DNA of 64,000 bases from JAUVXJ01 sp964433755 (GTDB lineage Bacteria; Chloroflexota; Anaerolineae; UBA7937; B3-Chlor), in contig CAYSSR010000003.1 in assembly GCA_964433755.1 (NCBI GenBank), forward strand, positions 558,001-622,000, in the 5' to 3' direction. This document shows, piece by piece, positions 1-9,248 of the stretch; position 1 is the first letter of the stretch; the number at the start of each line of letters is the position of its first letter. Both the position numbers and the translations under genes were made by a program. The notes beneath the pieces were generated by a model. It saw only the letters and a list, made by a program, of their open reading frames with translations. It had not been told where the DNA came from and did no database searches.

Positions 1-3000
1 GGAATAGGCTGGCCCGTCTCCAGGCTGACTCTTCCTGCCGCCTCCACCAGTTCGTGGTCCTCGAGCTCGTCCGTCGGGAAGCCGAGCTCCTGCATCCACA
101 GGCGGAGACACGTGCGGTGAGCGAGGTTGTCGGCCTCCTGCCTGTCCACGTAGGGCCGCGTGTCGTCCTCGAAAACGAGGAGTCGCTCCGGGTCGTATCC
201 CAGTTCTGTCAGCGTCTGAGCGAGGACGCTACGCCGCGCATACATGTCGTTGGACAGCAACCGCTCGAGATCGTAGCCACTCTCTCCCAGCCAGTGGGTC
301 AAGTAGAGGGCACGGGCTTCCCGGTCGTCGCTCAACTGCTCGAAGTCGTACTCCTGGTCTGCCAACCATTGCCAGGCCCGCTCGGAGACCCTGCTCCAGG
401 CCCAATCGATCAGCCAGGCGCGAGCAAGTTCAGCGGTGATCTCTTCCTCGTCCGCGCCATCGAAGACAGGGGATATGGCCCGGAAGCCCAGGCGGTCCGC
501 AGCCCAACCCAGGTGCGTCTCCAGGATCTGTCCGATATTCATACGACTGGGGACGCCCAGAGGGTTGAGGATAATCTCGATGGGGGTTCCATCGGCCATG
601 AAAGGCATGTCCTCGATGGGCACAACCTTGGAGATGACGCCCTTGTTCCCGTGGCGCCCGGCCATCTTGTCGCCCTCGGTCACCTTGGATAGGTGCGCGG
701 TGCTCACCCGCACCAGCTTCTCGACGCCAGCAGGCAGGTCGTGACTGTCGTCCCGGGTGAAGGTTCTGACGTCCACTACCTTGCCTCTCTCACCGTGAGG
801 CAGGCGGAGGGACGAGTCTTTGACCTCCCGGGCCTTCTCTCCGAAAATGGCCCGTAGCAGCTTCTCCTCCGGGGTGAGATCCGTCTCGCCCTTCGGAGTT
901 ATCTTGCCCACCAGCACGTCCCCGGGGTTGACCTCGGCTCCTATACAAACGATCCCTTCCTCGTCGAGATTCTTCAGAGCCTCCTCGCCCACGTTCGGTA
1001 TGTCCCGCGTGATCTCCTCAGGCCCCAGCTTGGTGCTTCGCGCCTGTATCTCGTGCTTCTCGATGTGCACCGAAGAGAACTTGTCCTCGCGCACCAGACT
1101 CTCGCTGATGACCACCGCATCCTCGAAGTTGTGTCCCTCCCAGGACAGAAAGGCTACGAGCACGTTCTGGCCCAGCGCCAGCTCCCCACTCTCAGTGGAA
1201 GAGCTGTCGGCCAGGACATCTCCCCTCTGCACGTAGTCTCCCTTGCGGACTATGGGTCGCTGGTCGATACAGGTGCCTTGGTTAGAGCGGTTATAGCGAC
1301 GTAGCTGGTACGTCTTGGTTCCACTCTCGCCTTCGACCATGATCTCGGTCGACGTGGAACTAGCTACCTGGCCAGCCTCCAGCGCCATCACGACCTGGCC
1401 GGAGTCCAGTGCGGCCTGGCGCTCTATGCCGGTGCCGACGGACGGCGATTCCGGAACGATGAGCGGCACCGCCTGCCGCTGCATGTTGGAGCCCATCAGG
1501 GCGCGGTTGGCGTCGTCATGCTCCAGGAAGGGGATCAGAGCCGCGGATACGCTCACGATCTGCTTGGGCGACACGTCCATGTAGTCCACCTCGTCCGCAG
1601 GCTCGATCAGGTACTCGCGCCGGCTCCGCGTCGAAATCCGATCCTCCACCAGTGTACCATTCTCATCCAGCTTGGCGTTGGCCTGAGCGATGATGTGTTT
1701 CTCTTCCTCGTCGGCCGGCATGTACACGATGTCGCGTGTGGCGATGGGGCGAATGGCCACCTGATCCAGAGGCAGTTCAACTATCAACTCTGCCACCGCG
1801 GGGCTGATCAAGCTCCCGGCCGCACCCACGAGCTCCCCCGACTCAGGATCGGTGACATCCTCGCGCAGAGTCTTGCCCACCAGAGCGTGGAAATCGTTGG
1901 GAATGGAGTTGATCACCTTGCGGTAGGGGGTCTCGATGAAGCCATACTCGTTGATCTCGGCATACGTGGCCAGTGACCCAATGAGGCCGATGTTTGGGCC
2001 TTCGGGCGTCTCGATGGGGCAGATACGCCCGTAGTGGCTGTCGTGCACGTCACGCACGTCGAATCCGGCCCGCTCTCGCCGCAAACCACCAGGCCCCAGA
2101 GCCGAGAGACGGCGCTTGTGGGTAAGCTCCGCCAGTGGATTGGTCTGGTCCATGAACTGGGAAAGCTGGCTGCCCCCGAAGAACTCCCTGACCGCCGCGA
2201 CGACGGGTCTGATGTTGATCAGGGTCAGAGGGGTGATCTGCGATGGATCCTTGGTGCTCATGCGCTCCTTGACCACGCGCTCCATACGCAGGAATCCGAT
2301 GCGCAACTGATTCTGGATCAGTTCGCCAACAGTCTTCACCCTCCTGTTGCCCAGGTCGTCTATGTCGTCGGCACCGTCAACGCCGTTATTGATGAGAATG
2401 ATCCGCTCCACCACCTTCACCAGATCCATCTTGGTCAGGGTCAACTGGTCGAGCGGGAAGGACAGTTCCAGTCTCTTGTTCAGCTTGTATCGCCCCACCT
2501 TGGCCAGGTCGTACCGGCGAGCGTTGAACAGGAGAGACTCCAGATACCTCTTGGCGTTGTCCGGGTTGGGAGGATCGCCGGGCCGCATCCTGCGGAAGAA
2601 CTCCACCACTGCTTCCTCTGCGCTCTTGGTGGGATCCTTGTCGATGGTGGCCTCCAGGTAGCTTCGCTCGGGCATGTTGTCACAATGTTCGAAGAGTGCA
2701 TGAAGCTCCTCGTCGCTACCCTCGCTGAGCCTCCCCTCGAGCGTGTCTTCATCTCCTGCCGAGACGGCGGCCAGGGCCCGAAGGAGCACCGTGACCGGAA
2801 TCTTGCGCTTGCGGTCCACCTTGACGGATATGACGTTCTTCTTGGTGGTCTCGAACTCCAGCCATGCTCCCCTGGAAGGGATGAGTTTGGCCATACAGAG
2901 CTGTCTGCCGCTCTTGCGATCCTCTTCAACGGTGAAGTAAATGCCCGACGAACGTATCAACTGGCTAACGACGACCCTCTCGGCACCGTTAATGATGAAG

Positions 3001-3464
3001 GTGGCGTTGTTGGTCATCAGGGGAAAATTCCCCATGTACACGTCCTGCTCGAGTCGCTCGCCTTGCTCGTTGACCAACGCGGCCCTGATGTGGAGAGGAG
3101 CCGAATACGTCATGTCCATGACCCGGCATTCCTGCTCGCTGTAGGGGGCCTCCTCGAACCGATAGTCGAGGAGCTCGAGCTTCATCTTGCCGTTGTAGCT
3201 CTTGATGGGAAAGGTCTCTTCGAATAGCTCGCGCAGCCCGTCCTCTTTAAACCAGTCGAAGGAGCGTACCTGCACGTCGATGAGCCGAGGAAGGGGATGG
3301 ATGTCGGTGATGCGGGCATAGCTCTTGCGCCGGTCTCCGGAAGGATGGGAGTCGGCGATCGTCGTGGACTCAAGATCGAATAGAGTTCTCTGCGCGCTTG
3401 GAGCTGTCCCTCTCGGGTCTCCGGGATTGCGGCCGGCAGATGAAGCCTCTCTACCTTCAGCCAT
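1..3464 (-). CDS. rpoB: DNA-directed RNA polymerase beta subunit (3' end outside window)
   Basis: Beta subunit of RNA polymerase, which forms half of the catalytic cleft. The ATG at 3464 follows a GAGGGGG ribosome site, and 1,154 codons lie in the window; the C-terminal part is cut off. Family motifs include PRLIDVQVRSFDWF near the start, the rifampicin-pocket stretch around 2090-2180 (SQLSQFMDQTNPL, THKRRLSALGPGG), ICPIETPEGPNIG, and KMAGRHGNKG around 640-670. Residues matching E. coli D516, H526 and S531 are all wild type, so no rifampicin-resistance change is seen there. After PVFDGADEEEI (about 430-470) comes an extra block of roughly 115-120 residues before the RVSLETGQP motif. No rplJ/rplL genes precede it. 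Confidence 0.98.
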   Translation of the reverse strand, partial: MAEGREASSAGRNPGDPRGTAPSAQRTLFDLESTTIADSHPSGDRRKSYARITDIHPLPRLIDVQVRSFDWFKEDGLRELFEETFPIKSYNGKMKLELLDYRFEEAPYSEQECRVMDMTYSAPLHIRAALVNEQGERLEQDVYMGNFPLMTNNATFIINGAERVVVSQLIRSSGIYFTVEEDRKSGRQLCMAKLIPSRGAWLEFETTKKNVISVKVDRKRKIPVTVLLRALAAVSAGDEDTLEGRLSEGSDEELHALFEHCDNMPERSYLEATIDKDPTKSAEEAVVEFFRRMRPGDPPNPDNAKRYLESLLFNARRYDLAKVGRYKLNKRLELSFPLDQLTLTKMDLVKVVERIILINNGVDGADDIDDLGNRRVKTVGELIQNQLRIGFLRMERVVKERMSTKDPSQITPLTLINIRPVVAAVREFFGGSQLSQFMDQTNPLAELTHKRRLSALGPGGLRRERAGFDVRDVHDSHYGRICPIETPEGPNIGLIGSLATYAEINEYGFIETPYRKVINSIPNDFHALVGKTLREDVTDPESGELVGAAGSLISPAVAELIVELPLDQVAIRPIATRDIVYMPADEEEKHIIAQANAKLDENGTLVEDRISTRSRREYLIEPADEVDYMDVSPKQIVSVSAALIPFLEHDDANRALMGSNMQRQAVPLIVPESPSVGTGIERQAALDSGQVVMALEAGQVASSTSTEIMVEGESGTKTYQLRRYNRSNQGTCIDQRPIVRKGDYVQRGDVLADSSSTESGELALGQNVLVAFLSWEGHNFEDAVVISESLVREDKFSSVHIEKHEIQARSTKLGPEEITRDIPNVGEEALKNLDEEGIVCIGAEVNPGDVLVGKITPKGETDLTPEEKLLRAIFGEKAREVKDSSLRLPHGERGKVVDVRTFTRDDSHDLPAGVEKLVRVSTAHLSKVTEGDKMAGRHGNKGVISKVVPIEDMPFMADGTPIEIILNPLGVPSRMNIGQILETHLGWAADRLGFRAISPVFDGADEEEITAELARAWLIDWAWSRVSERAWQWLADQEYDFEQLSDDREARALYLTHWLGESGYDLERLLSNDMYARRSVLAQTLTELGYDPERLLVFEDDTRPYVDRQEADNLAHRTCLRLWMQELGFPTDELEDHELVEAAGRVSLETGQPI

Positions 3465-3521
3465 GGAGCGATACACCCCCTCAAGTGATATCTGCGAACA
3501 GTCTCGCAATGCCAAAATACC

Positions 3522-3551
3522 ATTATATCACAAACTGACCATGTATGTCAA
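3522..3551 (-). promoter_or_regulatory. rpoB promoter, near-perfect sigma70 consensus
   Basis: Read on the minus strand, TTGACA (3546-3551), an 18-base spacer and TATAAT (3522-3527) match the housekeeping consensus exactly. Transcription would begin near 3515, giving a leader of about 50 bases to the rpoB ATG. It sits in the 425-base gap between rpoB and a divergent gene. The rest of that gap holds the divergent promoter (3828-3857) and a small 6-bp hairpin near 3656-3671, and nothing else recognisable. Confidence 0.85.
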
Positions 3552-3827
3552 CTTCCACCTATGGCTCTTTCGCGCTCCATCTCGCGCCATCACGACCGCT
3601 CACCACCACCTCCCACCCGATATGTAGTATGTTCACCGCGCGCCAGCCCACTAGATCTCGAATCCGAGATGCTATTGGCCGCTGCACCGCCCGGGAAGCC
3701 CCTCGGCCGATCCGGGCGCGTTCCCGCCGCGAACAGAGAAGTTTTAAGGTTGGGCGGCCGACAGATTCGCAGATTGGCGCAAGCGGGTCCATCTCGTCGA
3801 GGAACACTCCAGGCAGGGCACGACTGC

Positions 3828-3857
3828 TTGCGACTCTGCGAGCCCGAAGGGTATAAT
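3828..3857 (+). promoter_or_regulatory. Promoter of the GH39-like/GT39-like operon
   Basis: TTGCGA (3828-3833), 18 bases, then TATAAT (3852-3857). A start near 3864 gives a leader of about 25 bases containing GAAAGGA (3874-3880), the ribosome site of the next gene. Confidence 0.75.
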
Positions 3858-3889
3858 CGCCCCATCGTTTCGCGAAAGGATGTTTGGCC

Positions 3890-5626
3890 GTGCTTCGCAA
3901 GAGACGCTTCCTCTATATGCTGCTACTATTCTTACTCCTGGCCTGCGTCGTTGGGGTCTACCTGCGCGGTGTGCTCCCCAGCACTCTGCGCAACTGGACG
4001 GGCGAGCAGAAGCTCGTCGAGCAGATCAAAGGGCTGGGTGCTCTGCTGTTGATCAAGATGGAAACACCCACGTTGGACGTGCAACCCTACGTACCGGTCA
4101 CCTATGCGGGGATGAACCCCTATGGCATCAACACCTTCCTCGAGCAAGAGGTGGACGACTGGAAGATCCACCGCACCCTCCGGCTGATCAGCGAGGCCGG
4201 ATTCGAATGGATCAGGCAGGAGTTCCCCTGGGAAGACATCGAGATCGAGGGCAAGGGTGTGTTTCAGGATCGCCGCGAAGGTCGCGACGTCTCCTCTTGG
4301 GAGAAGTACGATCACATCGTGGACCTGGCTGAGGAGTACGGCGTAGGTATCATCGCCCGCCTCGACAATCCACCAGCCTGGACTCGGGCGGCCGGGAACG
4401 AGTTGGGGACACTGGCGCCCCCCGACAACTACGCCGACTACGGCGACTTCGTCTACGCCGTGGTCAGCCGCTACAGGGGGCGGATCAAGTACTACCAGAT
4501 CTGGAACGAACCCAACATCTATCCAGAATGGGGCGAGGCTGCCGTCGATCCCGAAGCCTACACAGAGTTGCTCAAGGTAGCCTACCAGCGGGCCAAGGAG
4601 GCGGATCCCGATGCCGTCATCCTCTCCGCAGGACTCGCGCCCACCACAGAGAGGACGGAGAGAAACCTGGAGGACCTGATCTTCCTCCAACGGATGTACG
4701 ACGCCGGGGCCAAGGACTACTTCGACATCTTGTCGGTCCAGGGCTACGGTCTTTGGAACGGTCCCACAGACCGGCGCGCAAGTGAGGACCGCGCCAACTT
4801 CTCCCGGGTGCTGCTGATCCGCGAACTGATGGTCCAGAATGGCGACGCAAACAAGGCTATCTGGGCCTCGGAGGTCGGCTGGAACGCGCTGCCTCGCGAC
4901 TTCGATGGCTTTCCCTACTACGGCCGGGTGAGCGAGGAGCTTCAGGCCGCGTATTCGGCCGGGGCCTATCAACGGGCCCAAGTGGAGTGGCCGTGGATGG
5001 GCGTGATGAGCTACTGGTTCTTCAAGAGGCCGGGCGATTACGAGAAGGACCAGGCCTTCTATTACTTCCGTATGATGGAGCCCGACTTCTCCCCTCATCC
5101 GGTGTACTACGCCGTGAAGGAACAGGCCACGGCGACGCCTATCCTGGGGCTGGGCTACCACCAAGAGGATCACTGGTCCCTGTGCTACGAGGGGAGCTGG
5201 GAAGACGTGGCGGACGCCGAGGCGGTGCTGGGTGGCTATCGGGCCAGTGATAGCCCAGGCGACAGCCTGAGTTTCGTCTTCTGGGGCACCGATCTGAGTC
5301 TGGTGCCGGTGTGTTCTGTCACCTCGGGCCAGTTGGAGGTGACCATCGACGGCCAGCCCACGCAGTTGGACTTCGGCGCTCCCGGGACCTCGTGCGCCAC
5401 CGAGATGCTCCTGGTCGGTGGCCTCCCCGAGGGCAACCACGAGGCACGCTTGACCGTGGTAGGTCCGCCACAAGGCGGCCAGATAGCCGTCGACGGCCTC
5501 ATCGTGCGCCATAGTCCCCTGTTCCTGGTGCGGCGCGCCCTCTCGTGCTCGGTCCTCGCTTGCCTGGCGGCCTCTATCCTCTATATACTGTGGCGGCACT
5601 GGGCGCACAGAGGATCTCCGGGATGA
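3890..5626 (+). CDS. Membrane-anchored glycoside hydrolase, GH39-like (clan GH-A fold)
   Basis: Probable retaining beta-glycosidase with a TIM-barrel fold. An N-terminal membrane segment (about residues 5-27) anchors it, and a second hydrophobic segment lies near the C-terminus (LFLVRR...LYILWRHW). The acid/base motif IWNEPN puts Glu at about 207, and IWASEVGW puts the nucleophile Glu at about 328, the expected spacing for GH39/GH5-like enzymes. A beta-rich domain follows the barrel. GTG 3890 is chosen because GAAAGGA lies 9 bases upstream; TTG 3884 in the same frame is too close. The stop overlaps the next start (ATGA). Substrate unknown. The pairing with a lipid-sugar-dependent glycosyltransferase suggests envelope glycan work. 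Confidence 0.8.
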   Translation: MLRKRRFLYMLLLFLLLACVVGVYLRGVLPSTLRNWTGEQKLVEQIKGLGALLLIKMETPTLDVQPYVPVTYAGMNPYGINTFLEQEVDDWKIHRTLRLISEAGFEWIRQEFPWEDIEIEGKGVFQDRREGRDVSSWEKYDHIVDLAEEYGVGIIARLDNPPAWTRAAGNELGTLAPPDNYADYGDFVYAVVSRYRGRIKYYQIWNEPNIYPEWGEAAVDPEAYTELLKVAYQRAKEADPDAVILSAGLAPTTERTERNLEDLIFLQRMYDAGAKDYFDILSVQGYGLWNGPTDRRASEDRANFSRVLLIRELMVQNGDANKAIWASEVGWNALPRDFDGFPYYGRVSEELQAAYSAGAYQRAQVEWPWMGVMSYWFFKRPGDYEKDQAFYYFRMMEPDFSPHPVYYAVKEQATATPILGLGYHQEDHWSLCYEGSWEDVADAEAVLGGYRASDSPGDSLSFVFWGTDLSLVPVCSVTSGQLEVTIDGQPTQLDFGAPGTSCATEMLLVGGLPEGNHEARLTVVGPPQGGQIAVDGLIVRHSPLFLVRRALSCSVLACLAASILYILWRHWAHRGSPG

Positions 5627-8046
5627 AACAAAGGCAGGTCTGGGTTGAGTGGCTGATCCTGGGCCTGATCCTGCTCCTGGCGCTGGCGCTGCGCTTATAC
5701 CGCCTCGACGGACAGAGCCTGTGGGCGGACGAAGGGAACAGCGCTGCCCTGGCCCTGCGGAGCCTTTCCACCATCACACGGGACGCCGCCCACGACATCC
5801 ACCCTCCGCTGTACTACTATCTCCTGCACTTCTGGGTGGGTTTCTTCGGCAACAGCGAGATAGCCCTGCGATCTCTCTCCGCACTGGCCGGCACAGCGCT
5901 CGTTCTCGCCACCTATCTGCTGGGACGGGAGTTGTTCTCTCATCGAACTGCACTCATCTCCGCGCTCCTGGCTGCCTGGTCACCCTTCCAGATCTACTAC
6001 TCCCAGGAGACCAGGATGTACATCCTGGTCTCCCTGTGGGCGTCCCTGGCCGTCCTGTTCTTCGTCAAAGCCCTGAGGGCGTGGGTCAAGGCTGAGGGCA
6101 ACCGGTCACGGCTTCTCTTGTTCCCCGGCTTGTACGTGTGCTTCACCACGGCCGCGCTGTACACCCACTACTTCGCCTTCACCGTGCCCCTGGTCACGAA
6201 CCTCTCGTACGCATTGGCGATGATCGTCTATGCACCCCTTCGCCGGCTGCGAACCCTGGCCGTCTGGGTCGTCGCTCAGATGGCCGTAGTGGCCCTGTAC
6301 CTGCCCTGGCTCAATCTAGCGGGCGGCCAGTTGACCACCTGGCCCGCCATCAGCGAGTCCTTCAGCCTCTCCTTCCTGGTGCAGGAACTGCTCCGCATCT
6401 TCAGTCTGGGCCTTTCCGTGGAGCAGGGGACCACCCCCATCGTGCTCGCCTTCGGCCTGTTGCTGCTGTTGGGCGCTCTCCCCTTCGTCTTCTGGGGTCC
6501 AGGGCAGAAGAAACCAGGACTACCCCGCCTCCTCTCTCGACCTGACCTGGCCGCGCTGGCCTTCACGCTGCTGTACCTCTGTCTGCCCATTCTGACCATG
6601 TACGTCCTGTCTCTCAGCCGCCCGGCCTACGATCCCAAGTTCCTGCTCCTGGTCACGCCCGCTTTCTATCTCTTGCTGGCTAGGGGAGCAGGCGCAGAGT
6701 GGCTGGCGAGAGACGCCCGGACCTCGCCGGGACTCCCGGTCGCCACCATCGTCCGCTACGCGATCACCGCTGCTCTCCTGTTGTTCGTGATCGCCGCCAG
6801 CGTCCCCGCGCTGAAGAACTACTACTTCGACCAGCGGTACGCCCGCGACGACTACCGGGGCGGGGCCGCCTACGTCGCTGCCGCAGGCCGAGAGGGCGAC
6901 GCCATCATCCTGAACGCCCCAGGCCAGATGGACATCTTCTCCTACTACTACGAGGGAGACCTACCCGTCTATCCTCTACCCGGCCAGCGCCCCCTGGATC
7001 AGGCCAAGACCGAGGAGACCCTGGAGCGGATCGTGGCCCAGCACCGTCACCTCTACGTACTCTTCTGGGGCACCAAGGAGAGCGACCCCGGCCGCTTCAT
7101 CGAGAGCTGGCTGGATGAGCAGACCTTCAAGGCTATGGATTCGTGGTTCGGCAACGTACGTCTGGCCGTCTACGCCGTGCCTGAAGCGGCGGTCAGTGCC
7201 GAGATCCAGCATCCCCTCGATCTCTTGCTGGGCGACGAGATAGCCCTGCTGGGCTACAGCATCTCCAGTTCGGAGGTAGAGTCCGGCGATATCCTCCAGT
7301 TGACCCTCTTCTGGCAGGCGTCGGAGCCCATCGAGCAGCGGTACAAGGTCTTTACCCACGTGCTGGACGGCCGGTCGCAGATCGTGGGGCAGAGAGACGC
7401 CGAGCCGGTGGGCGGGACCAGGCCCACCACCACCTGGGAAGACGGAGAAGTCATCGCCGACAACTATGGCGTGCTGGTGTTGCCCGGAACGCCGCCCGGA
7501 GAGCACCAGTTGGAGATCGGCATGTATAGCCTGGAGACGGGCGAGAGGCTGCCGGTCTCACAGAACGGCGAACCGCTTGGCGACCGCGTCCTGCTGGAGC
7601 CGATCCAGGTCCTCCAGCCGGAGATACAGCCGCCCGTCGAGGCCCTCGGTATGCAGGTCAGGAGCGAGGTGGATTTCGGACCCGTGCGCCTGCTGGGATA
7701 CAACCTCACCAAACTGGGCTTCGAGCATCTTCCCGAGGAGCCTGTAGGCCCTGGGGACACGCTCCATCTGATCCTCTTCTGGCAGGCCACAGGAGAGATC
7801 GAGTCGGACTTCACCCTCACTCTCGAGTTGCAGGACCAGGATGGGAACGTGGTGGTCTCACGTGAGGTGAAGCCAACCGGTGGGGCGTACCCTCCCACAC
7901 ACTGGGAACAAGGGGAGATCGTGCGAGATCAGCACAAGCTACTCATGCCGGGCGGAGCGCCTTCTGGAAGGTACGCTATTGTGCTCCGCACTCAGGGCCT
8001 GCCGATTGGCGCCCTACCTGTGGTCTTGACCACCATACAGATCTGA
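5623..8046 (+). CDS. Polytopic glycosyltransferase, GT39/ArnT-like, with tandem C-terminal beta domains
   Basis: Integral membrane glycosyltransferase of the PMT/ArnT type, expected to use a polyprenyl-phosphate sugar donor at the outer face of the membrane. After TM1 comes WADEGNSA with the Asp-Glu pair (about 36-37) in the first extramembrane loop, then HPPLYYYLL, both hallmarks of the family. About ten further hydrophobic segments run to about residue 420. Residues about 525-800 are two related soluble domains, each with an LLGY...LTLFWQA/LILFWQAT core, about 150 residues apart, probably an internal duplication. ATG 5623 overlaps the upstream stop by 4 bases, implying translational coupling. 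Acceptor unknown. Confidence 0.85.
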   Translation: MKQRQVWVEWLILGLILLLALALRLYRLDGQSLWADEGNSAALALRSLSTITRDAAHDIHPPLYYYLLHFWVGFFGNSEIALRSLSALAGTALVLATYLLGRELFSHRTALISALLAAWSPFQIYYSQETRMYILVSLWASLAVLFFVKALRAWVKAEGNRSRLLLFPGLYVCFTTAALYTHYFAFTVPLVTNLSYALAMIVYAPLRRLRTLAVWVVAQMAVVALYLPWLNLAGGQLTTWPAISESFSLSFLVQELLRIFSLGLSVEQGTTPIVLAFGLLLLLGALPFVFWGPGQKKPGLPRLLSRPDLAALAFTLLYLCLPILTMYVLSLSRPAYDPKFLLLVTPAFYLLLARGAGAEWLARDARTSPGLPVATIVRYAITAALLLFVIAASVPALKNYYFDQRYARDDYRGGAAYVAAAGREGDAIILNAPGQMDIFSYYYEGDLPVYPLPGQRPLDQAKTEETLERIVAQHRHLYVLFWGTKESDPGRFIESWLDEQTFKAMDSWFGNVRLAVYAVPEAAVSAEIQHPLDLLLGDEIALLGYSISSSEVESGDILQLTLFWQASEPIEQRYKVFTHVLDGRSQIVGQRDAEPVGGTRPTTTWEDGEVIADNYGVLVLPGTPPGEHQLEIGMYSLETGERLPVSQNGEPLGDRVLLEPIQVLQPEIQPPVEALGMQVRSEVDFGPVRLLGYNLTKLGFEHLPEEPVGPGDTLHLILFWQATGEIESDFTLTLELQDQDGNVVVSREVKPTGGAYPPTHWEQGEIVRDQHKLLMPGGAPSGRYAIVLRTQGLPIGALPVVLTTIQI

Positions 8047-8242
8047 CGCACCTGTGCAATCGATCGGTGCAACAGAAGCGCGCTTAAGACATGTCACGCT
8101 GCCATTGGGTCAGAGAATGCGCTCCCGTGACTTTGGCATCCACCCGATGGGAAGCCTCGCGAGCTATCGGGGCTGGAAGAACGTCCGCACCGTGCTGGAC
8201 GCCAGGTCGGCTGACTCTGGCCCACCCGTACGTACCACGAAC

Positions 8243-9127
8243 TCACTGCAGGCTCCTGAGACGAGAGAGGTACGGCTTCACCTCCCTAGAGTACCATGGG
8301 TCCAGGTCTTCACCTGGGCGCAGTCTCGCTAGCACGTGGCGCGTCGCTGCCAATAGGAACCTCGACGCAAAGGTGGCGATCCCGGCTAGCTCGCGTGGAT
8401 CGCGGAGTCTTCCGGTAGCTATCAGACCTAGGGCGTCCTGCGCGTGGGCAATGCGCGACCAGTAGCGATACAGCATCTCGTACTGTGCGCCGCGATTCAG
8501 ACGCTCGGCAAGGGCTTGCAGAGTAGGTGGCCCGCCGAAGAGTGCGTGCCACCTCAGCCTTCGTCCACAGCGGTTGTACTCCGCCTCGATGGGTGTGATG
8601 TGAGGCTTGGCCAGCAATGCCTCCAGGTTTGCCTCCGCACCCTTCAACTCGTCCAGGCGAGGCAATCGAATGCGCGATACGGCTTCGTCTTCGTGCAACA
8701 GTGCTCTGAACTGCTCACCCTTGGGCGTCGTCGAGTCCAGACGGTAGTACATGTCGAGCCGCTGGTGTACATAGCCGACGAGCCATGACAATGACCGTCG
8801 CGCATACTCTTGGGGCTCGTCAACGACGTACTCAATGAAGAGCAGTGCTTCGAAAGAGCTTCTGACCAGCGGTATCGCGGGAGTGCTACACGCTTGCGAG
8901 ACCAGAACCTCAACCCCATCTGCCATCTCGACGATGTGTCGGTACAGAGCCAGGATAGCGAGATCTTCGTCTTGTCCCCCTGATGCGGATTGGGCACATC
9001 TGACAAGGGCGTTGCTCCCATAGTTCACTAGTTCTTGAAGCAACGGTGAGGCAACCTCTACCACTAACTTGGCCTCAACCTTCGACAAGTCGCGGTACAG
9101 TATGGAGTCTAACGGCTCTGTCGGCAC
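8243..9127 (-). CDS. DUF5677-like helical protein, function unknown
   Basis: Soluble, mostly helical protein of about 294 residues. The pattern LVRSSFEALLFIEYVV in the middle resembles the DUF5677 family, whose members are often found in accessory and defence-like neighbourhoods; this is recall of a pattern, not a database hit. GTG 9127 is preferred because GGGAG lies 8 bases upstream. An in-frame ATG at 9229 would add 34 residues but has no usable ribosome site. It lies 121 bases downstream of the membrane-protein gene on the same strand and is probably co-transcribed with it. The two differ in content from their housekeeping neighbours. Confidence 0.6.
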   Translation of the reverse strand: MPTEPLDSILYRDLSKVEAKLVVEVASPLLQELVNYGSNALVRCAQSASGGQDEDLAILALYRHIVEMADGVEVLVSQACSTPAIPLVRSSFEALLFIEYVVDEPQEYARRSLSWLVGYVHQRLDMYYRLDSTTPKGEQFRALLHEDEAVSRIRLPRLDELKGAEANLEALLAKPHITPIEAEYNRCGRRLRWHALFGGPPTLQALAERLNRGAQYEMLYRYWSRIAHAQDALGLIATGRLRDPRELAGIATFASRFLLAATRHVLARLRPGEDLDPWYSREVKPYLSRLRSLQ

Positions 9128-9248
9128 GTTACCCACTCCCTTCTCCCACTGCCCAGAGTGTCGCGGAGCCGCAGCGAGGCCCACGTTAGGACAAGCTGGA
9201 ATCCGCTGCGGTCGACGACTTCTTGCCATCTCCCGGATGCTCTACTCA

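Noticed and set aside
2034..3227. Long open frame on the plus strand opposite rpoB (397 codons)
   Set aside because: It is antisense to a clear rpoB; the translation has no family features, and long antisense frames are expected in G+C-rich coding DNA.
3932..5608. 558-codon minus-strand frame opposite the GH39-like gene
   Set aside because: The plus-strand product has catalytic motifs and a promoter; the antisense frame has no ribosome site or recognisable domain.
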